Shown here piece after piece: positions 17,853 to 26,707 of a DNA stretch of 33,101 bases. The position numbers and the translations under genes were made by a program. How positions within the stretch are numbered: the stretch's first letter is position 1; the number at the start of each line of letters is the position of its first letter. Source of the DNA: Alphaproteobacteria bacterium (GTDB lineage Bacteria; Pseudomonadota; Alphaproteobacteria; Micropepsales; Micropepsaceae); assembly GCA_013140995.1 (NCBI GenBank), contig JABFRX010000260.1, positions 1 to 33,101 of the forward strand, read 5' to 3'. Below the pieces are notes generated by a model. That model saw nothing but the letters and a program-made list of their open reading frames with translations. It ran no database searches and was not told the origin of the DNA.

Positions 17853-18698
17853 ATGGCTTCCGACGAAGTGAAACACGACTATCACCTGGTCCAGCCCAGC
17901 GCATGGCCGATCATCGGGTCGGTCGCCGCGTTCCTCACCGCCGTCGGGGCGATCGCCTATTTCCAGACACTGAAAGAGCAGCCGCCTTTGTTCGGCGTCT
18001 TGAGCGGCTGGTGGTTGCTGGTCTTGGGGCTTTTGATGCTTGTTTACACGTTCATCGGTTGGTGGCGCGACGTTATAAAGGAGTCCGTTGTCAACGGCGA
18101 TCACACGCCGGTCGTGAAGCTTCACCTGCGCTACGGCATGATCCTGTTCATCGCCTCGGAGGTGATGTTCTTCGTCGCCTGGTTCTGGGCGTATTTCAAC
18201 GCCGCCTTCTTCCCAAATGCGATCAACCTCCCGGCTTGGCCGCCCGTGAACATCGCTACGTTCGATCCGTGGGACATCCCGCTGCTGAACACGCTGGTCC
18301 TGCTGACCTCGGGCACCACGGTGACGTGGGCGCACCACGCAGTCCAAACCGGCGACCAAAAAGGCGCGATCAACGGCCTCGGCATCACGATCCTGCTCGG
18401 CATGCTGTTCACGGCACTGCAGGCATACGAGTACGTGCACGCGGCCTTCCCGTTCGCCGGCAACGTTTACGGCGCTACGTTCTTCATGGCGACAGGCTTC
18501 CACGGCTTCCACGTGATCGTCGGCACGATCTTCCTGATCGTTTGCTGGTTCCGTGCGCGCGCGGGCCACTTCACGCCGGAACGCCACTTCGGCTTCGAAG
18601 CCGCCGCATGGTATTGGCATTTCGTCGACGTGGTGTGGCTCTTCCTATTCGCCTCGATCTACGTCTGGGGCGCAGGCTCGCTCGTAGCAGCGCACTAG
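17853..18698 (+). CDS. coxC: Cytochrome c oxidase subunit III
   Basis: The 281-residue protein has the seven-helix layout of the aa3 oxidase third subunit. SEVMFFVAWFWAYF carries the conserved membrane glutamate near the D-channel mouth. The segments TFFMATGFHGFHVIVGTIFL and AAWYWHFVDVVWLFLFASIYVWG are near-invariant in the family. Subunit III stabilises subunit I during turnover and supports fast proton uptake. The start has AAGG nine bases upstream. It completes the structural subunits of the operon, with all of the operon's known chaperones except SURF1 lying between subunits I and III. Confidence 0.98.
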   Translation: MASDEVKHDYHLVQPSAWPIIGSVAAFLTAVGAIAYFQTLKEQPPLFGVLSGWWLLVLGLLMLVYTFIGWWRDVIKESVVNGDHTPVVKLHLRYGMILFIASEVMFFVAWFWAYFNAAFFPNAINLPAWPPVNIATFDPWDIPLLNTLVLLTSGTTVTWAHHAVQTGDQKGAINGLGITILLGMLFTALQAYEYVHAAFPFAGNVYGATFFMATGFHGFHVIVGTIFLIVCWFRARAGHFTPERHFGFEAAAWYWHFVDVVWLFLFASIYVWGAGSLVAAH

Positions 18699-18715
18699 TG
18701 CGCGAACGGTGATTC

Positions 18716-19084
18716 ATGGGTGATTTGCAGGCAGCCCCGTTGTCGCAAGCGGGGCTGCGCTGCCGCTGCCCCCGCTGCGGCAAAGGCCGCGTCTACAAAG
18801 CCTATCTCGTCTTCGCAGAACGTTGCGCCGTCTGCGGCCTGGACTTCCGCTTCGCCGACGCCGGCGACGGTCCGGCGGTGTTCGTGATCCTGATCGCGGG
18901 TGCCTTCATCGTCACCTGCGCGCTCATCGTCGAAGTGAAATTCAGCCCGCCATACTGGCTGCACGCGCTGCTCTGGCTGCCGCTCACGATCGGCATGTGC
19001 CTCGCGCTTCTGCCACCGCTAAAGTCGACGCTGTTCGCGTTGCAATACCGCAACCAAGCCGGCGAAGGCCGCCCGCAGCAGTGA
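18716..19084 (+). CDS. DUF983 family membrane protein
   Basis: The 122-residue protein starts with two cysteine pairs (CPRCGKGRVYKAYL and CAVCGLDF) that look like a zinc ribbon, followed by two membrane helices (about residues 53-74 and 80-103). This is the DUF983 family, which commonly sits between coxC and SURF1 in alphaproteobacterial oxidase operons. An assembly role is likely from this context but is not established. It follows coxC by 17 bases. Its TGA overlaps the GTG start of the SURF1 gene (19081-19084). Confidence 0.9.
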   Translation: MGDLQAAPLSQAGLRCRCPRCGKGRVYKAYLVFAERCAVCGLDFRFADAGDGPAVFVILIAGAFIVTCALIVEVKFSPPYWLHALLWLPLTIGMCLALLPPLKSTLFALQYRNQAGEGRPQQ

Positions 19085-19788
19085 CGTTCCGTCCGCTCCC
19101 AGTGCTGACCACCCTCACGCTGGTGTCGCTCGCCATCTTGATCGCACTCGGCGTATGGCAGCTTCAACGCCGCGAAGAGAAGCATGCGCTTATCGCCCAA
19201 ATCGAGACGCGCTCGAAGTCGCCGCCAGCACCCATAGAGATCGTCCTAGCGGCAGGTGAGACGTTTGCCGCCCATCGTCAGGCCACGGCGCAGGGAACCT
19301 TCGATCACACGAAGGAAGTCTATGTTTACGCGCCGCGTGCTGACGGCGGCCCGACGCGCCAAGGCAGCAAGGTCGTGACACCTTTCGCACTTAGCGCCGG
19401 CGGCACGATCCTCGTCGATCGCGGTTGGGTCGAAGATGACTCGCCCCTTGTCGGCATCCCGGAGCCTGACGGTGAGGTCGCGGTTCAGGGCGTACTCCGC
19501 CCATCGTCATCACCGGGCACATTCACGCCGCCGTCCGATCCGGTGGAGCGCAGGTTCTTCATTCGCGACAGCGCCGCGATTGCAAAGGCCGCCGGCGTTG
19601 ATCTCCGCACCGCTCTGATCCTTGAAGCGACCGTACGCCTCGGAAGACCAGAGCCGCTGAAGCAATCGCTCAACATTCCCGACAACCACCTGAACTACGC
19701 GCTGACCTGGTTCTCGTTGGCGCTTGTGCTTTTGGTCATATACTTGCGCTACCACTACCTCCGTGGCCGCCTAAAGTTCAGCCGATGA
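19081..19788 (+). CDS. SURF1-family cytochrome oxidase biogenesis protein
   Basis: The 235-residue protein has the SURF1 design: an N-terminal membrane helix (about residues 8-25) followed by GVWQLQRREEK, a periplasmic domain, and a C-terminal helix introduced by NHLNYALTWFSLALVLL. ILVDRGWVEDD and the EPDGEVAVQGVLRPS stretch are also family-like. SURF1 proteins help deliver heme a to subunit I. The start is taken as GTG 19081, overlapping the DUF983 stop; the frame remains open upstream but reads through the DUF983 gene. The stop overlaps the thrC ATG by four bases, so this run is probably translated as a coupled unit. Confidence 0.92.
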   Translation: MTFRPLPVLTTLTLVSLAILIALGVWQLQRREEKHALIAQIETRSKSPPAPIEIVLAAGETFAAHRQATAQGTFDHTKEVYVYAPRADGGPTRQGSKVVTPFALSAGGTILVDRGWVEDDSPLVGIPEPDGEVAVQGVLRPSSSPGTFTPPSDPVERRFFIRDSAAIAKAAGVDLRTALILEATVRLGRPEPLKQSLNIPDNHLNYALTWFSLALVLLVIYLRYHYLRGRLKFSR

Positions 19789-21152
19789 AATACGTCAGCA
19801 CGCGCGGGCAATCGCCCGCCATATCGTTCGAAGACGTCCTGCTGTCCGGGCCCGCGCCCGACGGCGGCCTCTACATGCCCGAGACCTGGCCGCGCCTCGA
19901 CTTCGCAAACTTGGACGGCCTTAGTTACACCGACCTCACCGCCAAAATTCTGTCGTTGTTCGCCGGCGCACATGAATGGAACGAAGCGATCGCCCGCCAC
20001 GCCCGCGCGGCCTACGAAAAATTCGACGATCCGCGCGTAGCCCCGTTGCGCCAGGTGGACGGACGCTGGCTGCTCGAACTGTTCCATGGGCCGACGCTCG
20101 CCTTCAAGGATTTCGCACTTCAGCTCTTAGCGCCCCTAATGAACGAAGCGCTCGCCCGCAGGGGGCAGCGCGCGCTCGTCGTGGCAGCGACCTCCGGCGA
20201 CACCGGCGCGGCCGCTGTCGCAGCCATCGAAGACTTACCCAACGTCGACCTCGTGGTCCTCCACCCGAAAGGCCGCATCTCGGACGTCCAGCGTCGCCAA
20301 ATGACCACGTCGAAGGCCGCAAACGTCCGCAATGTCGCGATCGAAGGCACGTTCGACGACGCACAGTCGTTGGTGAAGCAGCTCTTCGCCGACCACGCCT
20401 TCGCGCGTGAGCATCGCCTGGCCGCGATCAACTCGATCAACTGGGTCCGCATCGTCGCGCAAGCCGCCTACTACGTCTCGACCTGCCTTGCGCTCAAAGC
20501 CTTTCGTGCGCCGCTCACCTTCGCAGTTCCGACGGGAAATTTCGGCGACGTCTTCGCGGGCTACGTCACCAAGAAGATCGGCGCGCCGGTGAAGCGCCTC
20601 ATCGTCGCAACGAACGCCAACGACATCCTCGCGCGCGCGATCCGGACGGGCGTCTACGCGCGTGGGAACGTGCACGCCACAATCTCGCCCGCGATGGACA
20701 TCCAAGTCGCAAGCAACTTCGAACGCCTCCTCTTCGCAGCGCATGGCCGCGACGCAAAGACGACGCGGCAACTGATGGAAGCGTTCGCGGCGACCGGCAC
20801 GCTGACGATCCAACCCGCCGCCCTCGGCATGATCCACGACACGTTCACAACGATGAGCGTGGACGAGAACACGACCGCGAACGAAATCCGCCTCGTGCAT
20901 GAGGCCTATAAGCTGCTGATCGACCCGCACACCGCCGTCGCCTTCCACGCCGGCCGTACGCTCGAAGCGCGCGAGCCGGTCGTCGTGCTCGCAACCGCCC
21001 ACCCCGCAAAATTCCCTGACGCGGTCGAAAAGGCGACAGGTGTCAAACCCGAATTGCCCGAGCGCCTACGATGGATTCTGACGGCGCCCGAGCGCTACGA
21101 AACGCTTCCAAACGAAATCGGCCCGTTGAAAGCCTTCATCGGCCGTCGATAA
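19785..21152 (+). CDS. thrC: Threonine synthase
   Basis: The 455-residue PLP enzyme converts O-phosphohomoserine to threonine. The PLP lysine is Lys108 in FHGPTLAFKDFALQLL, the phosphate-binding loop is VPTGNFGDVFAGY, and the opening YVSTRGQSPAISFEDVLL is typical of the longer bacterial and fungal-type threonine synthases. It overlaps the SURF1 gene by four bases (ATGA), so an amino acid gene is joined to the oxidase operon. That linkage is conserved in many alphaproteobacteria, and I see no metabolic reason for it in the sequence. A 98-base gap separates it from the peptidase gene. Confidence 0.96.
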   Translation: MKYVSTRGQSPAISFEDVLLSGPAPDGGLYMPETWPRLDFANLDGLSYTDLTAKILSLFAGAHEWNEAIARHARAAYEKFDDPRVAPLRQVDGRWLLELFHGPTLAFKDFALQLLAPLMNEALARRGQRALVVAATSGDTGAAAVAAIEDLPNVDLVVLHPKGRISDVQRRQMTTSKAANVRNVAIEGTFDDAQSLVKQLFADHAFAREHRLAAINSINWVRIVAQAAYYVSTCLALKAFRAPLTFAVPTGNFGDVFAGYVTKKIGAPVKRLIVATNANDILARAIRTGVYARGNVHATISPAMDIQVASNFERLLFAAHGRDAKTTRQLMEAFAATGTLTIQPAALGMIHDTFTTMSVDENTTANEIRLVHEAYKLLIDPHTAVAFHAGRTLEAREPVVVLATAHPAKFPDAVEKATGVKPELPERLRWILTAPERYETLPNEIGPLKAFIGRR

Positions 21153-21250
21153 ACCGCAGAAAATGGCCGTTTCCAAGCCGCCTCATTCCCCATGAAAATC
21201 GGCACCAACTGCTCTATGTAAACCCGCTCCAATCGAAGCAGGATGCCGGA

Positions 21251-22510
21251 ATGAACCCTCAGATCACGAAGCTCGCGAACGGCCTGACCGTCATCACCGA
21301 CCCGATGCCCCACCTCGAAACAGCGGCCTTGGGCGTCTGGGTCGATGCGGGCGCGCGCAACGAGACTGAGGCGACGAACGGCATCGCCCACATGCTGGAG
21401 CACATGGCGTTCAAGGGCACGCGCAGCCGCTCGGCCCGCATGATCGCAGAGGAGATCGAACGCGTCGGCGGCTTCATCAACGCCTATACCGGCCGCGAAC
21501 AGACGGCTTACTACGTGCGTGTCTTGAAAGAGGACGTGCAGCTCGGCGTCGATATCCTGTCCGACATTTTGCAGCACTCGATCTTCGATCCCGAAGAACT
21601 AACGCGTGAAAAAGGCGTGGTGATTCAGGAAATAGGCCAAGCCGAAGACACGCCCGACGACATTATCTTCGATCATCTTCAGGCAACCGCGTTCCCGGGC
21701 CAAGCGCTCGGCCGCCCGATTCTGGGCACCGAAAAACACGTCCGCTCGTTCACGCGCGACACGCTGATCAATCAGATCAAGGATCACTACATCGGCCAAA
21801 GTATGCTGCTGATCTCAGCCGGTGCCGTGGTGCACGAAAACATGGTCGCGCTCGCCGAAAAGTACTTTACGAAAGTGCAGCCCGGCGTGGCCTCGAAGGT
21901 CGAAGCTGCGCGCTATGGCGGCGGCGAATTCCGCGCCGAGGACGACCTGGAGCAGGCGCATCTGGCGCTTGCTTTCCCGGGCTTCAAAGCCGACGACGAC
22001 GACATCTTCGCGGTGCAGGTTTACTCGACGGTGCTTGGCGGCGGCATGTCCTCGCGCCTGTTCCAAGAAGCCCGCGAGAAACGTGGCCTCTGCTATTCCG
22101 TCCACACCTTCGGCGCCAGCTACCGGGAGACGGGACTGCTCGGCATTTATGCGGGCACCAGCGCCGCAGACGCAGCCGAACTCGTCGACGTCATTGCGGG
22201 AGAAATGAAGTCCCTAGCCACCGAAGCGGGCGAAGACGAAGTTGCTCGCGCCCGTGCGCAAATAAAGTCCGGCCTGCTGATGGGCCTCGAGCAAGCCTCG
22301 TCGCGCTGCGAGCAGATCGCGGCGCACATGTTCACCTATGGCCGCATCCTCGGCACGCGCGAACTAATCGACAAGATCGAGGCCGTGGACGCGAAAGCCG
22401 TGACGCGTATCGCCGGGAAGATTCTGAGCAAGGCGAGCCTTTCGCTCGCGGCCCTTGGACCGATGGGCGCGCTTGGTTCGTACGACCGCATCGCGCAGCG
22501 CTTCGCCTGA
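21251..22510 (+). CDS. M16-family zinc peptidase (mitochondrial processing peptidase-like)
   Basis: The 419-residue protein has the inverted zinc motif HMLEH (His47, Glu50, His51) with Glu127 in VVIQEIGQAEDTPDD placed exactly 76 residues after the second His, as in active M16 enzymes. Its length and the NEVARARAQIKSGLL-like C-terminal region (here DEVARARAQIKSGLLMG) match the M16B subfamily related to the beta subunit of the mitochondrial processing peptidase. No signal peptide is seen, so it is probably cytosolic. Bacterial relatives degrade peptides; the natural substrate is unknown. ATG 21251 is used, as an upstream open stretch overlaps thrC. Linkage to thrC and a GNAT gene is common in alphaproteobacteria. 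Confidence 0.93.
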   Translation: MNPQITKLANGLTVITDPMPHLETAALGVWVDAGARNETEATNGIAHMLEHMAFKGTRSRSARMIAEEIERVGGFINAYTGREQTAYYVRVLKEDVQLGVDILSDILQHSIFDPEELTREKGVVIQEIGQAEDTPDDIIFDHLQATAFPGQALGRPILGTEKHVRSFTRDTLINQIKDHYIGQSMLLISAGAVVHENMVALAEKYFTKVQPGVASKVEAARYGGGEFRAEDDLEQAHLALAFPGFKADDDDIFAVQVYSTVLGGGMSSRLFQEAREKRGLCYSVHTFGASYRETGLLGIYAGTSAADAAELVDVIAGEMKSLATEAGEDEVARARAQIKSGLLMGLEQASSRCEQIAAHMFTYGRILGTRELIDKIEAVDAKAVTRIAGKILSKASLSLAALGPMGALGSYDRIAQRFA

Positions 22511-22517
22511 GAGACAC

Positions 22518-23120
22518 ATGTCGATCCGGGCGACGCTTGGCCGCACGAAAGCAGCGGCGTTCATTGAAGGCAGGCTCGTACGCCTGCGCGCGCCCGTCAC
22601 GGCCGACTACCTCGAATGGTGCAAGCTGCGCGGCGACAGCCGGGAGTTCTTGACACCGTGGGAGCCGAGTTGGGCGCCCGACGAGCTCACGCGCGCCGCC
22701 TTCCGCCGTCGCCTGCGCCGCTATGCGCAAGCCGAGCGCGAAGGCAGCGGCCTCATGTTCTTCGTGTTCGACCGCAAGACCGGCGAGCTCACAGGTGGCT
22801 GCCAAATCTCGAACATCCGCCAGGGCATCGCACAGTCCGCGGCCTCGCTCGGATACTGGATGGGTCAACGCCACGCGGGACGCGGCCTTATGACCGACGC
22901 GGTGGTGACGCTCGTGCGCCACGCATTCGACCGTCTGGGCTTTCACCGGATTGAGGCGGCTTGTCTGCCATCGAACGTCGCGTCGCGCCGCGTGCTGACG
23001 AAGGCGGGATTCACCGCCGAAGGCACGGCCAGAAAATATCTTAGGATCAATGGCGAATGGCAGGACCATCTGCTATTTGCCGTCGTCGCGGGCGACCCAA
23101 CACCCGTACATAGGACCTGA
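22518..23120 (+). CDS. GNAT N-acetyltransferase, RimJ/RimL-like
   Basis: The 200-residue protein has the acetyltransferase_3 layout: an opening GRLVRLRAPVTADYLEW, an acetyl-CoA loop (LGYWMGQRHAGRGLMTDAV, with the Q/RxxGxG-type turn), and a closing LGFHRIEAACLPSNVASRRVLTKAGF that is typical of RimJ/RimL proteins. Such enzymes acetylate N-terminal amines, often of ribosomal proteins, or small molecules. The true target is not predictable. ATG 22518 lies seven bases after the M16 peptidase stop, so the two are likely co-transcribed. It is followed by the FKBP gene after ten bases. Confidence 0.9.
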   Translation: MSIRATLGRTKAAAFIEGRLVRLRAPVTADYLEWCKLRGDSREFLTPWEPSWAPDELTRAAFRRRLRRYAQAEREGSGLMFFVFDRKTGELTGGCQISNIRQGIAQSAASLGYWMGQRHAGRGLMTDAVVTLVRHAFDRLGFHRIEAACLPSNVASRRVLTKAGFTAEGTARKYLRINGEWQDHLLFAVVAGDPTPVHRT

Positions 23121-23130
23121 ACACCGCTCG

Positions 23131-23691
23131 ATGGACAAGCTACCCAAACTCTCGCAACAGACGCGCGTCGCCATCGGCGGCGGCATCATCTGCTTAGCTC
23201 TCACGATCTGGATTTTCATGCCCGGCGGCTTCCTCGACACGCTGACCCGGCCCGCCGAAGAACAGTCAAACCTACTCATCAACGAACAGGAGGCCGAAGT
23301 GGCCGCAGATATGTCGCCCGAAAAGAACGCAGACTACTTGGCCACGAACGCGAACAAGGCAGGCGTGAAGGTCACGGAAAGCGGCTTGCAATACCGCGAG
23401 CTAACCGCGGGTGCCGGCAAACAACCCGGCCCCACCAGCATGGTGACCGTCCACTACAAAGGCACGTTCATCAATGGTAAGGAATTCGACTCCTCCTATG
23501 GCCGCGGCCAACCGATCAGCTTCCCGCTGAACGGCGTTATCGCGGGCTGGACCGAAGGGCTGCAGATGATGAAGGAGGGCGGCAAAGCCGAACTCGTCAT
23601 CCCGCAAGACCTGGCCTATGGCGCCGGCCGCCAGGGCATCCCGCCCTACCAAACGCTGGTGTTCCAAGTCGAGCTGATCAAGGTTCAGTAA
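23131..23691 (+). CDS. Membrane-anchored FKBP-type peptidyl-prolyl isomerase
   Basis: The 186-residue protein has an uncleaved-looking N-terminal hydrophobic helix (about residues 13-31) and a linker to about residue 75. A full FKBP domain follows: VTVHYKGTFINGKEFDSSY, the GVIAGWTEGLQMMKEGGKAEL core and IPPYQTLVFQVELIKV at the end. It should catalyse cis-trans isomerisation of prolyl bonds on the periplasmic side of the inner membrane, assisting protein folding. It is the last gene of the long plus-strand run and is followed by a strong hairpin terminator 20 bases later. The ATG 23131 start is chosen since an earlier frame reads into the GNAT gene. Confidence 0.93.
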   Translation: MDKLPKLSQQTRVAIGGGIICLALTIWIFMPGGFLDTLTRPAEEQSNLLINEQEAEVAADMSPEKNADYLATNANKAGVKVTESGLQYRELTAGAGKQPGPTSMVTVHYKGTFINGKEFDSSYGRGQPISFPLNGVIAGWTEGLQMMKEGGKAELVIPQDLAYGAGRQGIPPYQTLVFQVELIKVQ

Positions 23692-23710
23692 GGACGCTCG
23701 CTTTAGGCGA

Positions 23711-23748
23711 AAACGTGAGGCGCCGCACAAGCGGCGCCTTTAACGTTT
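23711..23748 (+). terminator. Rho-independent-type terminator after the FKBP gene
   Basis: AGGCGCCGC (23718-23726) pairs perfectly with GCGGCGCCT (23731-23739) around an ACAA loop. The outer arms AAACGT and ACGTTT (23711-23716, 23743-23748) can extend the stem. A short T run follows the inner stem. It would end the cox-thrC-FKBP transcript, and the extended symmetry may also stop opposing transcription. Confidence 0.75.
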
Positions 23749-23779
23749 GTGAGCATCAATCGTTAATGCGAAACGCCAG

Positions 23780-23808
23780 TTGCGGGTTTCTCGCGCAATC
23801 ACGATAGT
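23780..23808 (+). promoter_or_regulatory. Candidate promoter of the GGDEF-EAL gene
   Basis: TTGCGG (23780-23785) and GATAGT (23803-23808) are spaced by exactly 17 bases. They sit between the preceding terminator and the next gene. The predicted RNA start near 23815 leaves about 40 bases before ATG 23855 and argues against the in-frame TTG at 23780 as a start codon. Confidence 0.4.
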
Positions 23809-23854
23809 CAGCGCCACCCAAGTCCCCCGTGTGTCACCACTGCGTTGCCCCCGA

Positions 23855-26707
23855 ATGCATGCAAGCGCAAGCCGGTATCATCGCTTGGCGAGGGCGGCCT
23901 TTGTGCTGCTACTCGCGCTGGCACCGGCATGCGTGTTTGCGGCGGCCCCCGTCACGCTCGACCGCGACGTCAGCGACATCACCAGTTGGATTCAACCGAA
24001 GGCCGGTGCAGACGCGGCCGAGCGCACGATCGAACTCGCCAACCCGAAGAACGAGCGCATCCACCGCATCATCACGCTGGATAAGGGTTCGGCGGGCATC
24101 TTCCGGTTCTTAGGCACGGGCGCCACGAGTGCGATCACCGGCGTCACGATCGAAGGCGGCGACGCAACTCTCATCGACGTCGGCGGTGCAAAGGCGGCGA
24201 GTATCCATCTAAGCCCGCTTACGGCGGCCACGATCACCATCATCGCCAAGGGCGACGTCGAGGGCGTCACCTGGAACATCTGGAAGCCCGAGGTTCTCGC
24301 CGGGAAGAAGCAATCCGAAACGCTGATCGTCGGCATCTTGGCGGGTGCGGCGGCTGTAATGGCGATCTGGCTCGTCAGCCTCGCGCTCTATCATAGCTCG
24401 TGGCAGCCGGCCTGGGCCGCGATCTCGCTAGGTGCGCTCGTGACCCTTCTGCTGACCGGCACTGTGATCACCGTCTCGCCCGAGTTTGCGCTGGTCACTG
24501 GCGCCGTGATGATCGCGGCGGGTCTGCGCTTCCTCACGATCTACCTGGGCCACGACTACAATCGTCGCAGCACCGCGGTCTTCTTCGACGGCGCAGCGTT
24601 CGCTGTGATGGGATTCGCGATTGCGACGGCGTTTGGGGTGACCTACGCGTTTCCCATCCTTCGGGTGCTCGCAGTCGTGGCGGCAGCTGCCGCGATCGTC
24701 TTCGCGCTATCGCTTGCGTTCACGACGCCCCGCGCGAAAGCGCTGATACCGGGCATTGTCTTGGGGCTCATCGCCCTCATGGCTCCAGGCGCGGTCCCCG
24801 CCGACGTCACGCAGCAATTCGCAAACCTGCCGTTCGTCGGCGACGCGCTGCTGACGGCTGGCATGCTCGCGCTCGCGTTTACGGGATCGATCCCGCAAGA
24901 TCACGCGAAGGAAGACCGCGAAGCCGAGCAGGTGACGGCCGAACAGCGCAAAACCCGCGAGGTCGAATACCGCTATGCTCTTGGCCTCGCCGCCGCCCAC
25001 CAAGGCCTCTGGGACTGGAACTTCGAGACCGACAAGCTGTTCGTGTCGCCTTCGGTCGAAGCGTTACTCGGATTGGAAGCGGGCTCGCTCGGCGAGTCCG
25101 AACGCAAATGGGCAAGCTTCATCGCGCAAGAAGACGTGCAGCTTTACGCGGATTCGATCAACGCCCACCGCCGCCAAGGCAACTCGTCGTTCACGCTCGA
25201 AATGCGCATGCGCCACGCGAAGGGTGGGTTCCGCTGGATCAAACTACGTGCGAGCAGCATGGCGAACCCGCAGGGCAAAGCGATCCGTTGCATCGGCGTC
25301 GTCAGTGACGTGACCAGCCGCAAGGCGCAAGAGTCTCAACGCCAGAGCGACGAGACCGGCGATCCCGTCACCGGCCTCATGTTGCGAAATGCGTTCCTAG
25401 CCCGTCTCGAAAGCACCTTGACCGCAATGCGCAACGGCCAGTCCCGCCGCCAAGGCGCGGTCTTGGCCATCGACGTCGATCGCCTGCGCATCATCACCGA
25501 CAGCATGGGCCACCAGGCTGGCGACCGCTTCCTGACGCAAATCGCCCGCAGGCTCGACCATGCCGCCGGCCCCGACGACGCTGTCGCGAGACTGGGCAGC
25601 GACGAGTTCGCGGTTCTAGTCTTGGGTGCCCCCGGCGACGAAGAGGGCGCGCAGGTTGCTCAACGTATCCGCGACGCTCTGACCCAACCCGTCGCCATCA
25701 ACGATCGCGAAATCTACCCCGCCGCAACGATAGGCCTCGCGCTGATCGAACCTGGCCATCGCTACGCGGGCGACGTGCTGCGCGAAGCGGAAGTCGCGAT
25801 GTACCACGCCAAGCGCGCAGGCCGCGGCGGCTTTGAAATCTACCAGCCGCAGATGAAACCGCGCTCCGCCGAACGCCTGATCATGGACACTGACTTGCGC
25901 ACAGCGCTGAGCCGCCAGGAGATTGAGCTTCACTATCAGCCGATCATCCGCTTGGTTGATGGATCGATCGCTGGCTTCGAGGCGCTGATGCGCTGGCGCC
26001 ACCCTTCGCGCGGGCTGCTGTCGCCGGGCGAGTTCATCTCGGTCGCCGAGGAAACCGGCCTCATCGTACCGCTTGGCCGTTACGCCGTTGAGCGCGCGAC
26101 GTCGGAGCTGAAGCGCTGGCAAACCTATTTCCCGATGGACGAGCCGCTATTCTGCAGCGTCAACGTCTCGGCGCGCCAACTCTTCCGCCAGGAATTCTTC
26201 GACGATGTGGTGGCTACGCTGCGCGCTGAGAAACCCGCACGCCTGTCGCTGAAGCTGGAGTTGACGGAAAGCGTGATCATGCAAAACCCCGACTCCACGG
26301 CCCGCGCGCTCACGCGTCTGAAAGAGGCAGGTGCCGGCCTCGCGCTCGACGATTTCGGAACCGGGTTCTCATCGCTGTCCTACCTGCAGCGCTTCCCGTT
26401 CGATACCGTGAAGATCGACCGCAGCTTCATCACCGACATGGCGAACAACGAAGAAACGCCAGTCATCCTGCGCGCGATCATCCGCCTCGCGCACGACCTC
26501 GACATGGCGGTCGTCGCCGAAGGCGTCGAGACGCAAACCGAATCCGCGAAGCTGAAATCGTTGAACTGCGAGTTCGCGCAAGGTTACCTGTTCGGCGCAC
26601 CGATGGATGCGACCGCGGCCTACAACTTCATTGCGTTGAGATCGCGCGGTCAGGCTGCGCAGCCGAAACAGATCTCAGGCCTGTCCCATATCCCGCGAAA
26701 GCTGTGA
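23855..26707 (+). CDS. Seven-TM PAS-GGDEF-EAL signalling protein (cyclic di-GMP)
   Basis: The 950-residue protein has a signal-like N-terminus (to about residue 30), a periplasmic domain (about 30-150) and seven membrane helices (about 153-346). A PAS domain (about 370-490), a GGDEF domain and an EAL domain follow. The EAL half is complete: Glu709 in FEALMRWRHP, DDFGTGFSSLSYL, VKIDRSFI and VVAEGVET. This predicts cyclic di-GMP hydrolysis to pGpG. The GGDEF signature reads GSDEF (residues 581-585) and the usual IND of the first motif is ITD, so cyclase activity is doubtful; it may only bind GTP. The layout resembles 7TM-type ligand sensors. No ribosome binding site is clear; GTG 23831 is an alternative start. 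The 3' end overlaps the convergent yqgE by 33 bases. Confidence 0.9.
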   Translation: MHASASRYHRLARAAFVLLLALAPACVFAAAPVTLDRDVSDITSWIQPKAGADAAERTIELANPKNERIHRIITLDKGSAGIFRFLGTGATSAITGVTIEGGDATLIDVGGAKAASIHLSPLTAATITIIAKGDVEGVTWNIWKPEVLAGKKQSETLIVGILAGAAAVMAIWLVSLALYHSSWQPAWAAISLGALVTLLLTGTVITVSPEFALVTGAVMIAAGLRFLTIYLGHDYNRRSTAVFFDGAAFAVMGFAIATAFGVTYAFPILRVLAVVAAAAAIVFALSLAFTTPRAKALIPGIVLGLIALMAPGAVPADVTQQFANLPFVGDALLTAGMLALAFTGSIPQDHAKEDREAEQVTAEQRKTREVEYRYALGLAAAHQGLWDWNFETDKLFVSPSVEALLGLEAGSLGESERKWASFIAQEDVQLYADSINAHRRQGNSSFTLEMRMRHAKGGFRWIKLRASSMANPQGKAIRCIGVVSDVTSRKAQESQRQSDETGDPVTGLMLRNAFLARLESTLTAMRNGQSRRQGAVLAIDVDRLRIITDSMGHQAGDRFLTQIARRLDHAAGPDDAVARLGSDEFAVLVLGAPGDEEGAQVAQRIRDALTQPVAINDREIYPAATIGLALIEPGHRYAGDVLREAEVAMYHAKRAGRGGFEIYQPQMKPRSAERLIMDTDLRTALSRQEIELHYQPIIRLVDGSIAGFEALMRWRHPSRGLLSPGEFISVAEETGLIVPLGRYAVERATSELKRWQTYFPMDEPLFCSVNVSARQLFRQEFFDDVVATLRAEKPARLSLKLELTESVIMQNPDSTARALTRLKEAGAGLALDDFGTGFSSLSYLQRFPFDTVKIDRSFITDMANNEETPVILRAIIRLAHDLDMAVVAEGVETQTESAKLKSLNCEFAQGYLFGAPMDATAAYNFIALRSRGQAAQPKQISGLSHIPRKL

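Noticed and set aside
23780-23854. TTG start at 23780 for the GGDEF-EAL protein
   Set aside because: It lies in a likely -35 box, and the added 25 residues precede the signal-like segment without homology; ATG 23855 fits better.
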